From: Planctomycetota bacterium
GTDB lineage: Bacteria > Planctomycetota > Brocadiia > SM23-32
Direction: 5' to 3'
Length of the DNA: 8,255 nt
Assembly: GCA_018334735.1 (NCBI GenBank)
Contig: JAGXLK010000081.1
Coordinates: 1 to 8,255 of the forward strand
Shown: positions 1-6,989 of the stretch, one piece after another
How the letters are laid out: every line of letters begins with the position of its first letter
Position numbering within the stretch: position 1 is the first letter of the stretch
Position numbers and translations under genes: made by a program
Notes under the pieces: generated by a model
Told to the model about the DNA's origin: nothing
Database searches by the model: none
What the model saw: the letters and a program-made list of their open reading frames with translations, nothing else

Positions 1-88
1 AAGGTCCGGGAACTGTGCCCGTCATCAGCGCATGTTCAAAAAAGCCATAAAACGAGCGCGATTCCTGGCTCTGATGCCTTACGAATAA
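1..88 (+). CDS. rpsR: Ribosomal protein bS18, C-terminal end (partial)
   Basis: This is the 3' end of a gene that begins before the window; the reading frame starts at base 2 and stops at TAA 86-88. The 28 visible residues include NCARHQRMFKKAIKRARFLA followed by LMPYE. This is the conserved C-terminus of bS18, where the family shows a K/R-H-Q-R turn, then AIKRAR and a final LLPY-like end. bS18 is a primary small-subunit protein that binds 16S rRNA together with bS6 on the platform of the 30S subunit. The protein ends soon after the PY pair, as is usual. It is the last gene of its transcript, because an intrinsic terminator follows 14 bases after the stop. The identification rests on a short but highly characteristic segment. 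Confidence 0.88.
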   Translation, partial: RSGNCARHQRMFKKAIKRARFLALMPYE

Positions 89-102
89 CACATTCCGCGA
101 TG

Positions 103-136
103 GACCCCGCGTGAATTCACGCGGGGTCGTTTTTTG
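103..136 (+). terminator. Intrinsic terminator of the rpsR transcript
   Basis: Bases 103-128 form a perfect 26-base inverted repeat. A GC-rich stem beginning GACCCCGCG pairs with CGCGGGGTC around a short central TGAATTCA. A run of six T follows at 130-135. There is no A-run before the stem, so it should act only on + strand transcripts. It separates the ribosomal protein operon from the dapA promoter downstream. Confidence 0.93.
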
Positions 137-192
137 TACCCCCCACCCTCACCCAAAACCTTGCCCTGTCAGCCTGTGCGCTCAGAAGAAGA

Positions 193-221
193 TTGACTTG
201 CCATCGGTCGCGCCGCATAAT
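193..221 (+). promoter_or_regulatory. Sigma70-type promoter for the dapA-pgm unit
   Basis: TTGACT at 193-198 and CATAAT at 216-221 each match the -35 and -10 consensus at 5 of 6 positions, and they are separated by the optimal 17 bases. Transcription would start near base 228, giving a leader of about 130 bases. The site lies just after the rpsR terminator and in front of the dapA homologue, where a promoter is required. No operator was recognised. Confidence 0.72.
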
Positions 222-233
222 AGGAACACATTG

Positions 234-263
234 GATTCTTGCCCCGGGGACAAGATGTGAATC
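234..263 (+). promoter_or_regulatory. Possible hairpin in the dapA leader
   Basis: CTTG at 238-241 pairs with CAAG at 251-254, and CC/GG pairs can form inside around a CCGG loop with one bulged A. The arms GATT (234-237) and AATC (260-263) can extend the stem across an internal bulge. No T-run follows, so it is not an intrinsic terminator. The rest of the leader (264-341) shows no structure I recognise. The leader is too short and lacks the visible pattern for a lysine (L-box) riboswitch. Confidence 0.3.
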
Positions 264-356
264 ATCTCAGAACCAGCGAAAGATATTATTCTCTGGAAAG
301 ACCGTTCAACGGAAAAAAGCGCAAATAATCCTTTCACATTCAGGAGGCACCGACGA

Positions 357-1397
357 ATGTTCGAGGGCTGCTACACAGCACTGGTCACACCGATGAAAGC
401 CGAGAACAGCGAGGAGATTGACTACCGAGCTCTCAAAGAATTGGTCGAATTCCAGATTGCCGGAGGCATCAGTGGTATACTCGCAATGGGTACCACCGGA
501 GAAAGCCCTACTCTTAATTGGGAAGAACATTCCCGTGTCATCGTGCAGGTAGGCGAATTCGCCGCCGATCGGTGCATCATCATCGCCGGCACGGGTTCTA
601 ACTGCACACGAGAAGCAATTGATAGCACACGTCATGTCGCGGCCCATAATGTGGACGCAGTATTGTTGGTCGAGCCATACTATAATGGGCCCAGCTCACT
701 TGAGATCAGGCGTGAATACATGGGCGTCGTCGCGGATGAATTCCCCGAACTCGAAGTCATACCGTATGTTATACCGGGACGTAGCGGCACACAAATTCTC
801 CCGGAAGATGTCGCGCTCCTCGCTCAAAAATACGACAACATCAATGCGGTGAAAGAAGCAAGTGGAGATCTCGACAACATGCGCCGTACCCGCGAGTGCG
901 CCGGTGATGATTTTCAGATTCTCAGCGGGGATGACGGCCTGACTTATACCATGATGACTGATGAAACCATTTGTGGGAGCGGCGTAGTCAGCGTCATGTC
1001 CAATGTCACCCCGGCGGCGATTCAGCAAATGACTCAAGCCCTCCTCAATGGGAAAATGGACGAAGGGGAACGTCTTTATAAAGCCCTTAAACCGCTCTTC
1101 GGTATTGTCACCGTGAAAACTCAGGAAGAAACACCATGGGGTGGGCGACTTTGCAAAGCTCGGAACCCTTTGCCCGTCAAAACCCTTATGGATATTCTCG
1201 GGATGCCGGTCGGGGCAACCCGGCAACCACTTGGCAAGATGACACGGCAGGGAGCCGACATTGTCCTCGAAGCCGCGCGGACGGTCTGGCAAAACAATCC
1301 TGAGATTCTGGAACCAGTTGCACGCGCTTTCCAGGTCGATATAGATAAACGACTGACCGATCCTGATCTTGCCCCCCTTTGTTACTCGGAAGAATAA
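357..1397 (+). CDS. dapA: 4-hydroxy-tetrahydrodipicolinate synthase (DHDPS/NAL family)
   Basis: DHDPS is a cytoplasmic class I aldolase that condenses pyruvate with aspartate semialdehyde, the first committed step towards diaminopimelate and lysine. The start is well supported: AGGAGG at 342-347 lies 9 bases before the ATG, and the N-terminus MFEGCYTALVTPM aligns with E. coli MFTGSIVAIVTPM. The active-site set is complete by position: GTTGES at residues 45-50, EPYYN with Tyr109, Tyr137 and Arg142 in YVIPGRSG, the Schiff-base Lys166 in AVKEASG, LSGDD at 189-193 and NPLPVK at 270-275. The Arg after the second Tyr favours DHDPS over N-acetylneuraminate lyase. At the lysine-feedback site, Asn82, Glu86 and His58 match E. 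coli Asn80, Glu84 and His56, while Trp55 replaces His53. At 346 residues it is about 50 longer than usual, with an added C-terminal tail after about residue 295. It is probably co-transcribed with the mutase downstream. The family is secure; the exact substrate is a little less so. Confidence 0.84.
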   Translation: MFEGCYTALVTPMKAENSEEIDYRALKELVEFQIAGGISGILAMGTTGESPTLNWEEHSRVIVQVGEFAADRCIIIAGTGSNCTREAIDSTRHVAAHNVDAVLLVEPYYNGPSSLEIRREYMGVVADEFPELEVIPYVIPGRSGTQILPEDVALLAQKYDNINAVKEASGDLDNMRRTRECAGDDFQILSGDDGLTYTMMTDETICGSGVVSVMSNVTPAAIQQMTQALLNGKMDEGERLYKALKPLFGIVTVKTQEETPWGGRLCKARNPLPVKTLMDILGMPVGATRQPLGKMTRQGADIVLEAARTVWQNNPEILEPVARAFQVDIDKRLTDPDLAPLCYSEE

Positions 1398-1428
1398 ACT
1401 GCGTTTTTAAACCCCCAATACCAGCACA

Positions 1429-2748
1429 ATGAGTATCTTCAAAGCATGTGACGTCCGGGGTGTGTATCCCGACCAACTCGACGAACAACTCGCCGAAAAC
1501 ATCGCACGGGCAATCGGCTCACAATTCAAAGGGACATGTGTTCTGGGCGGCGATCTTCGCCCGAGCACCAGCCCCCTTAAAAAGGCCGTCAGCCGGGGCT
1601 TACAGGCAACCGGGATCGATGTTGTCGATATCGGCCTTGCCCCGACACCCGCAGTTTACTGGGCGCAAAGAGAGTTTGGCCATGACGGTGCCGTTATCGT
1701 AACCGCCTCGCATAACCCGGCTGAATACAATGGGATTAAATTTGCGCTCGGCCCGCGTCCGACAACCCCGGATGTTATGCGGAAAACCGAATGTCTTGTG
1801 CACGATGAGAATTTCGCAGAAGGCAAAGGATCGTTCCGCGAAAAGCCTATCAAAGATGAATATCTCGCCTGGGTAGAGAAGAGCTTTAGAAATGTCGGCA
1901 CCGGCCTGCATGTCGTTGTCGATGCCGGCAACGGCTGCGCTTCGGAATGGGCCCCCCCTGCATTGAGTTCCGCGGGCTGCGAAGTCATCGAATTAAATTG
2001 TGAACCTGATGGCACTTTTCCCAACCGTTCGCCGAATCCCGCCAAACCTGAAGCCCTCAGAGAAAGCGGCTGCTTCGCCGCCAGTAAAAATGCGGACTTT
2101 ACCGTCGCTTTCGATGGTGACGCAGATCGCGCTGTATTCCTTAACGAAAATGGCAAGTATGTGGACAGCGATAAATCACTGATCATTCTCGCGCGAGAGC
2201 TGTTGGCCCATGCCGAGGACAACGCAACTGTGGTTTATGATGTCAAGTGCTCCGATCAGGTGCCGGAACAGATCCGAGCCGCCGGAGGCTACCCTGTTGC
2301 CGAACGTTCCGGGTATGCTTTTATCAAATCGCGCCTGCTCGATGAAAATGCCCTATTCGCCGGCGAGGCCAGCGGACATTTTTTCTTCCGTGAACTCGGC
2401 GGGGACGATGGTATCTACGCCGCCCTGAAAATGGCGTCTCTTCTGGCCAGGAAAAATCAACCCTTCAGCGAAATCCTGCAAAGTATCCCCCCATACTACA
2501 TCACGCCTGATATCCGGATGCCGCGTCCCGGAGGCGACGGACGTGCAGTTATTGAGAAACTTAAAAACGCCTTCTCAAACCGACCCCAGAACGAAACCGA
2601 CGGTGTCCGGATCGATTTCGAACATGGCTGGGCCCTCTGCCGGGAAAGCGTCACCGAACCTGTCGTCACTCTTCGGTTCGAAGGGGATACTCCCGAAGAC
2701 AGGGATAGAATCAAAGAGCGTGTTATAAGCCAAATTCCACCTGTCTAA
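1429..2748 (+). CDS. Phosphomannomutase/phosphoglucomutase (alpha-D-phosphohexomutase family)
   Basis: This cytoplasmic enzyme moves phosphate between C6 and C1 of mannose or glucose and feeds GDP-mannose, UDP-glucose and cell-surface glycan synthesis. The 439-residue length is close to that of the AlgC/ManB type, and the four-domain order is intact. It opens with FKACDVRG, matching the family's FKAYDIRG and fixing the ATG start. The phosphoserine loop TASHNP is at 92-97 (Ser94), the metal-binding loop DGDADR at 229-234, the sugar-binding loop GEASGH at 312-317, and the phosphate-binding loop RESVTEP at 405-411. Two positions are unusual: the common RTGH-F-IK motif reads RSGYAFIK (293-300), with Tyr for His, and the phosphate loop has Val where Asn or Gly is usual. 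The gene starts 31 bases after dapA with no terminator or promoter between them, so co-transcription is likely. No Shine-Dalgarno sequence is visible before the ATG. Sequence alone does not separate mannose from glucose preference, or from phosphoglucosamine, although the GEASGH loop argues against GlmM. Confidence 0.88.
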   Translation: MSIFKACDVRGVYPDQLDEQLAENIARAIGSQFKGTCVLGGDLRPSTSPLKKAVSRGLQATGIDVVDIGLAPTPAVYWAQREFGHDGAVIVTASHNPAEYNGIKFALGPRPTTPDVMRKTECLVHDENFAEGKGSFREKPIKDEYLAWVEKSFRNVGTGLHVVVDAGNGCASEWAPPALSSAGCEVIELNCEPDGTFPNRSPNPAKPEALRESGCFAASKNADFTVAFDGDADRAVFLNENGKYVDSDKSLIILARELLAHAEDNATVVYDVKCSDQVPEQIRAAGGYPVAERSGYAFIKSRLLDENALFAGEASGHFFFRELGGDDGIYAALKMASLLARKNQPFSEILQSIPPYYITPDIRMPRPGGDGRAVIEKLKNAFSNRPQNETDGVRIDFEHGWALCRESVTEPVVTLRFEGDTPEDRDRIKERVISQIPPV

Positions 2749-2753
2749 TCCGC

Positions 2754-2790
2754 TGTCCTTTACAGGACAACATCCTGGTTTCTATTTGTC
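2754..2790 (+). terminator. Weak hairpin between convergent genes
   Basis: The 33-base gap between the two convergent stop codons can fold in two mutually exclusive ways: TGTCCT/AGGACA (2754-2759 with 2764-2769, loop TTAC), or CAGGA/TCCTG (2763-2767 with 2773-2777). The second is followed on the + strand by a T-rich but broken stretch, GTTTCTATTTG, which overlaps the end of the - strand gene. The stems are short and neither strand has a clean T-run, so this is at best a weak terminator. Confidence 0.3.
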
Positions 2791-5562
2791 GCTTTTTACC
2801 GTATCTTGCTCCGGGTTCGTCTCCGTATGCTGGCTGACAGAAAGTGTTACCCGTGCGACTGAGGCCGCATTGGCCTGCGTCCAAATCCCCAAATGTCCAG
2901 GGGAAACAGGTTCTTCCGTATCAACTTCCGTCACTTTGTGGCCTTCGAAATACAGTTTAATAGAATTCTTCTCGACCACAGCCTTAACCTCGAACCAAAC
3001 GTGATGTAGCGACCACGCCTGCGGCAGCCCCACCTCTTTCACCCGTTTCAGCAGCTGCTCCCCTCTCCATAATTCGCATCCGCGTTGACCGGCCGTCATT
3101 ACTCGGAAACGATAACCGGACTTTATATCGAAACCATCACCGGCAAAGACAAGATTCAAATCCCGTGCACGTAACCGTTCAGGTTTGTGCTCATCCCGAT
3201 CTCCAATAGCCATATACGCACTGATGGCGTAAGGAGGGCTGAAATCCCGTTTATGCCATAAGGTCGACGCTGTTTCGGTGTCCGTACCCAGCCATACCCA
3301 ATCGTCGTCGCACGTCCAGCGCGGCACCCTATCCCAGTCCCCATCTGGAGAATACCAGTCTGTCACCCGCCGATCGAACCGATAATCCATCCAACCTGAA
3401 CATAGGAACTTAATCTTCTGCCGCGGGCGTATGCCGCCCGGAAGCAAAACCTTTGTGCCATCGCGGGTTCCAGGCACACCGAACTCTCGCCCGTCGACCT
3501 GAATAACGGCCGGGACGTAATTCGGCAGACGCGGTTCCACCGCCATGGAGCCATCTGGAGACGGTGGCATATCCCATTGCATCGCATAGATATTTCGAAC
3601 CTCAATGCTGTCCGCAGGAAGGCTTGATATCGAAAAGCAGCTTCCTTCTTCCCCATAAGCCCGGTCGGTCTCTGCCAGAAGTTCCGAGACGGGCCTAACA
3701 CTCACATCATCGAAGAGTGCCTCTCCTTCTTTCAAAAACAGGCCAAACCCGTTCTCCGGCACAGCTTTTGTCGTATGTCGGACTCTGCACGTGCCATCGA
3801 GATAACCCTGCAATTCACCGCGCGCAGCAAAAAGTGAAAGACGGTGCCACCCTCCGTATTCCGGGACCTCTGTTTGCATTATTTCAATCGTTCTCGCCCC
3901 CTCGGTCTTCTGAAGCGCAACTGTGGATTTCCTGTCATCCAGCACAAGAGCGGCCTCTGTCTTATCGTTAAGTTTTACCCAGAGCCCGCCTGCACCTCCC
4001 GAAAGATTGATCGCGACAGACCCAGCAAAATCTTTCCACTGTGAAGAGGACGAAACGTGGGCTCGCCACGGAGCTTTTGCCTCCAGAGCAAAGGCTTTCT
4101 GCTTCTGTCCATGTGGCAGTTTCTCAGACGGTCCGGTGCAGTGGGCTTCGCCCTGCATGAATTCCCACATCGGACCGATCTCAGACTGACGCATAAAATC
4201 GTCGCCGAAAAGAATATCCCCGGGTTCCGCTCGCCAATCGAGCGGCAACTTTGCGTAAATTGGATAGGTCCTGTCGCTAACAGCATGCAAAATGGTTTCC
4301 CGCAGGAGTTTGTCAGTAAGAGTTCCCCGCCACATGGAATGGAAACTGAGCGGCACTGCCAATCTATAACACACGCCCTTTCCAAAAGGCCGACGGAAGA
4401 TGGCACCGCCGCCTTTGTTTTTGCGTCGCCAGACTTTGGGCCGTCTTCGGCCGGGAGTGTACTTGAAATACCGCTTCAGACCCGAAACTCGCCCGTAGAT
4501 CTTTGTGTCCGGGTGTTTGGGCTCGAAACGAATAATTTCACAGGCGATATCTCGTGCTAGTTTGAGCTTTGTTTTCTGCTGGACATTGAATAACTCGGAG
4601 GAATCTTTGTGCAAAACCGCATGATCCATCGTCCCTTTGCCCCCCTTTGGCACCCAAAGCTCATCGTCCTCGGCGGAGAGTCGCAATCTCCCCCCACCGT
4701 CAACAAACTCGGCGATTAAAATACCCCCTTCGGCGACATATCTCTCGAGTGGATCTTCACCCAACCGGCAGGGATAACGGCCGTGGCACGAAAGCGTCAC
4801 GCAAAGCAAATCGTAGCGAGACAGGAAATCACTGTTGTGCAATTCCGCCACTGGAATTCGTTCGTGCGGAATTCCAAGACGCGTCAACATCGATTCGTAG
4901 CCACTTCGATAGGGTCCGGCCACGGCCGCGGCAAACCGACGGGGCGGGACATCATCCATCGGTTTTTCTTTCACTTCTCCCCCGTCAGCTATCGGGATAC
5001 TTTTTCCCAGTTTTCCGGAGGGTATTTTCTGCCGTTCGTTCGTCAGCAGAATTTCATCGACCCCAAGACCATCCTCACGAGCTATTAACCTGAGGGCGTG
5101 ACTGCCCGATCCGAGTGTCAGTGTGGGACCGGGGACCCAATGCCAGCTGCGGTATGTACCATCATTACCGACGACAAAATCACGATCGTCGACTCTCAGC
5201 GTAATGCTATTGCCGCAGCCGTCGTTCCACTTTGCTCGTACCCAGACGTTCATTTCCAGGTTCGAATCGAGCTCGAAACTGTATTCTGCAAACGGTCGCA
5301 GGGTGACAACTTTCAGGATCCCTTCCGGGACAAAAAGCGCCGAGGTATTGCCCGAGCGCTGCTTTCTCATACCGCGCGACATGTCGACCGGGTCTGCAGC
5401 GTTAAGAAGCACATTAACCGGCTCTGGTTTGGGGGTAATTCCATGGGGCTCCACTTCCGACCGGCTCCCGATCCCTGCCAGCCACAGCACAATCCCTGAG
5501 CTGACGATCATAGCCAGGGCCAGTGTTATTTTCCGGAGGGCCAATTTACGAACATCGGGCAC
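2782..5562 (-). CDS. Large exported or membrane-anchored multidomain protein of unknown function
   Basis: I do not recognise this 926-residue protein as a whole. The GTG start is supported by GGAGGT at 5572-5577, 9 bases upstream. Residues 1-32 have a basic start (KLALRK) and a hydrophobic stretch of about 20 residues with no lipobox Cys and only a poor signal peptidase site, so it is secreted or held by an N-terminal anchor. Residues about 50-175 resemble a beta-sandwich carbohydrate-binding module (WVRAKW, then SWHWVPG and LIAREDGLGVDEILLTN). Residues about 208-430 resemble a non-catalytic class I glutamine amidotransferase/ThuA-like fold (SGYESMLTRLGIPHE, YVAEGGILIAEF, FGKGVCYRLAVPL), interrupted by an Arg/Lys-rich segment at 363-392. 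Residues about 446-625 (GDILFGDDFMR to ALFDDVSVRPV) and about 716-910 (ending PGHLGIWTQANAASVARV) look like two concanavalin/LamG-like sandwiches. No catalytic motif of a glycoside hydrolase or sulfatase was seen. A role in glycan binding is inferred from domain type only. The gene follows the oxidoreductase after 83 bases on the same strand. Confidence 0.78.
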   Translation of the reverse strand: MPDVRKLALRKITLALAMIVSSGIVLWLAGIGSRSEVEPHGITPKPEPVNVLLNAADPVDMSRGMRKQRSGNTSALFVPEGILKVVTLRPFAEYSFELDSNLEMNVWVRAKWNDGCGNSITLRVDDRDFVVGNDGTYRSWHWVPGPTLTLGSGSHALRLIAREDGLGVDEILLTNERQKIPSGKLGKSIPIADGGEVKEKPMDDVPPRRFAAAVAGPYRSGYESMLTRLGIPHERIPVAELHNSDFLSRYDLLCVTLSCHGRYPCRLGEDPLERYVAEGGILIAEFVDGGGRLRLSAEDDELWVPKGGKGTMDHAVLHKDSSELFNVQQKTKLKLARDIACEIIRFEPKHPDTKIYGRVSGLKRYFKYTPGRRRPKVWRRKNKGGGAIFRRPFGKGVCYRLAVPLSFHSMWRGTLTDKLLRETILHAVSDRTYPIYAKLPLDWRAEPGDILFGDDFMRQSEIGPMWEFMQGEAHCTGPSEKLPHGQKQKAFALEAKAPWRAHVSSSSQWKDFAGSVAINLSGGAGGLWVKLNDKTEAALVLDDRKSTVALQKTEGARTIEIMQTEVPEYGGWHRLSLFAARGELQGYLDGTCRVRHTTKAVPENGFGLFLKEGEALFDDVSVRPVSELLAETDRAYGEEGSCFSISSLPADSIEVRNIYAMQWDMPPSPDGSMAVEPRLPNYVPAVIQVDGREFGVPGTRDGTKVLLPGGIRPRQKIKFLCSGWMDYRFDRRVTDWYSPDGDWDRVPRWTCDDDWVWLGTDTETASTLWHKRDFSPPYAISAYMAIGDRDEHKPERLRARDLNLVFAGDGFDIKSGYRFRVMTAGQRGCELWRGEQLLKRVKEVGLPQAWSLHHVWFEVKAVVEKNSIKLYFEGHKVTEVDTEEPVSPGHLGIWTQANAASVARVTLSVSQHTETNPEQDTVKSDK

Positions 5563-5571
5563 GACTGAACT

Positions 5572-5577
5572 ACCTCC
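5572..5577 (-). promoter_or_regulatory. Shine-Dalgarno site that selects the GTG start at 5562
   Basis: GGAGGT on the - strand lies 9 bases before GTG (5562-5560). No in-frame ATG upstream of the signal-like segment competes with it, so the non-ATG start is well supported. Confidence 0.75.
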
Positions 5578-5645
5578 AAGAATTGATGAGGTGAATCTGG
5601 AACTTGAAACCCGACACTAACACCACATGTTGGCCGGGCGCCCCC

Positions 5646-6803
5646 TCAGTCAATACCCAGCTCCTCGTTAATTTCCCCCTGGTAATCTTCGATGGCCAGG
5701 TCTTCAACCTCTTCAATACTCACTCGTCGACCGGTCCGGTCGGATTCGAATAAGGCCAGGGCTATAGCTTCCGCGTGGTATCCCTCCAGAGCGTCCGTCT
5801 CGACTTTCCCGCGACCCTGAACGGCCTCAAAAAACTGGTGAAGCTCGATCCCTATGGTATCCTCCACCCCGTGGGGGAAAAGCTCTTCCCGCTCCTCTTC
5901 AGTAAGGCTATTTTGGTGGGCTTCGATAAGTTCTTCAATCGAGAGTTCTCTATCGCCGGATGTCAGACCGCTATCAAAATGCAGGCTACCTTCGGAGCCA
6001 TAAATGGCATTTTTATTGAACGCTTCACCTCTGGCGACATTCGTGCTGATCCAGGTTCCCAGCGCGCCGTTTTCGAATTCCAGCAAGGTTTCGGAGCAAT
6101 CTTCCACATCAACATCTATTGGGCCGGTCAGATTTTCACGGTCCTGGTAGCGCACGGGGAAAAATGAGCGCACGTTGGCACTCACTGTCGTGACCGGACC
6201 GATGAAGTAACGGAACAAATCGCAATAATGGACTCCTCCGTCCAGTGCCCATCCTGCGCCAGCCTGCATTTTATGCTCTCGCCACCCCCAATACCAGAGC
6301 CGCTCCCGCACCTGCAGCCAGAAGATCATCCAAGGATCGCCAATCATTCCGCTGTCAATCGCCCACCTGATGGCGCGGTTGTTGGCATTCAGACGATAAT
6401 TCTCCGCCGTCTGGACAATGCGATCAGCTTTCTTCGCAGCATCGATTATCTTTTTTGCCGCCCGAAGCGTGATTCCAAGTGGTTTTTCGATCGTGACATG
6501 TTTCCCAGCCTCAAGACAGGGAACTGCTATGGTGTGATGTTCGCTATGAAGAGTGCAGATATCAACTCCATCGCATTCCGGCCCCTTGTCCAGCAATACC
6601 TCAAAATCTTCGAACGTCTCAGGCCGTGACCTCTGGACTTTCTCAAGTTCATCCGCCTTTTCTTCCGCCTTCTCCGGAACCACATCGCAGGTGGCGACGA
6701 TCTCAAAGTCCCGGTAGCCCGCATTCCACAGAGCATCCAGCCCGCGGCAGTGGGCTCCCGCAATTCCTCCGCAACCAATCATAGCAATCTTAACTTTGCT
6801 CAC
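5646..6803 (-). CDS. Gfo/Idh/MocA family NAD(P)-dependent oxidoreductase
   Basis: Members of this cytoplasmic family oxidise or reduce sugars, inositols and related polyols with NAD(P). The best start is GTG at 6803, with GGGAG at 6811-6815 seven bases upstream; it gives MSKVKIAMIGCGG, 385 residues, with the nucleotide-binding strand directly at the N-terminus as usual. An upstream TTG at 6839 would add 12 residues but has no spaced Shine-Dalgarno sequence. Counting from the GTG, the Rossmann loop GCGGIAGAH is at 10-18, EAGKHVTIEKPLG at 98-110 with the EKP lysine at 107, and DGGVHYCDLFRYFIG at 188-202 with His192 and Asp195 in the family's GVHxxD position. A typical C-terminal beta-sheet domain with a GSEGSLHFD strand follows. 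Length is normal, apart from a very acidic last 25 residues. The substrate cannot be assigned. It lies between the URO-D-like gene and the large exported protein. Confidence 0.9.
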   Translation of the reverse strand: MSKVKIAMIGCGGIAGAHCRGLDALWNAGYRDFEIVATCDVVPEKAEEKADELEKVQRSRPETFEDFEVLLDKGPECDGVDICTLHSEHHTIAVPCLEAGKHVTIEKPLGITLRAAKKIIDAAKKADRIVQTAENYRLNANNRAIRWAIDSGMIGDPWMIFWLQVRERLWYWGWREHKMQAGAGWALDGGVHYCDLFRYFIGPVTTVSANVRSFFPVRYQDRENLTGPIDVDVEDCSETLLEFENGALGTWISTNVARGEAFNKNAIYGSEGSLHFDSGLTSGDRELSIEELIEAHQNSLTEEEREELFPHGVEDTIGIELHQFFEAVQGRGKVETDALEGYHAEAIALALFESDRTGRRVSIEEVEDLAIEDYQGEINEELGID

Positions 6804-6863
6804 GACGGATCTCCCAAAAAACGTGGCAGGACAGACCAACCTCTATTCGCCCCGAGAAAACAT

Positions 6864-6892
6864 AGTTTACAACACAGCCATACGCTTTCCAA
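6864..6892 (-). promoter_or_regulatory. Possible promoter before the oxidoreductase gene
   Basis: On the - strand, TTGGAA (6892-6887) and TAAACT (6869-6864) are separated by 17 bases, each matching consensus at 4 of 6 positions. Transcription would start near 6857, about 54 bases before the GTG. It lies in the 186-base gap after the URO-D-like gene. The match is modest, so read-through from the upstream gene remains possible. Confidence 0.35.
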
Positions 6893-6953
6893 TCGATTCC
6901 ACACCCCGAACAGGACAACTCTCGGCGCCAACTCTCTTTTGCTCACGCCAAAT

Positions 6954-6975
6954 TTAACCCGTAACACTTAACCCG
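6954..6975. repeat. Two direct copies of TTAACCCG
   Basis: TTAACCCG occurs at 6954-6961 and again at 6968-6975, a 14-base period, just downstream of the URO-D-like stop codon and upstream of the possible oxidoreductase promoter. Tandem half-sites like this can be regulator-binding sites, but 8 bases is short and chance is possible. Confidence 0.3.
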
Positions 6976-6989
6976 GATAAATACCGGCT

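Noticed and set aside
222..356. Lysine (L-box) riboswitch upstream of dapA
   Set aside because: The leader is shorter than the usual aptamer of about 170 bases, and its conserved core pattern was not found.
696..1292. 198-codon open frame on the - strand inside dapA
   Set aside because: It is fully contained in a well-supported gene on the other strand, and its translation shows no family motif. It is treated as a shadow frame.
4057..5620. Several + strand open frames of 100-167 codons opposite the large exported protein
   Set aside because: They are antisense to a continuous 926-codon frame with a signal segment and coherent domains. Their translations are rich in Arg, Ser and Pro, as expected of shadow frames.
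6804..6839. TTG start that would lengthen the oxidoreductase by 12 residues
   Set aside because: No spaced Shine-Dalgarno site precedes it, and the added residues fall before the nucleotide-binding strand. GTG at 6803 has GGGAG seven bases upstream.
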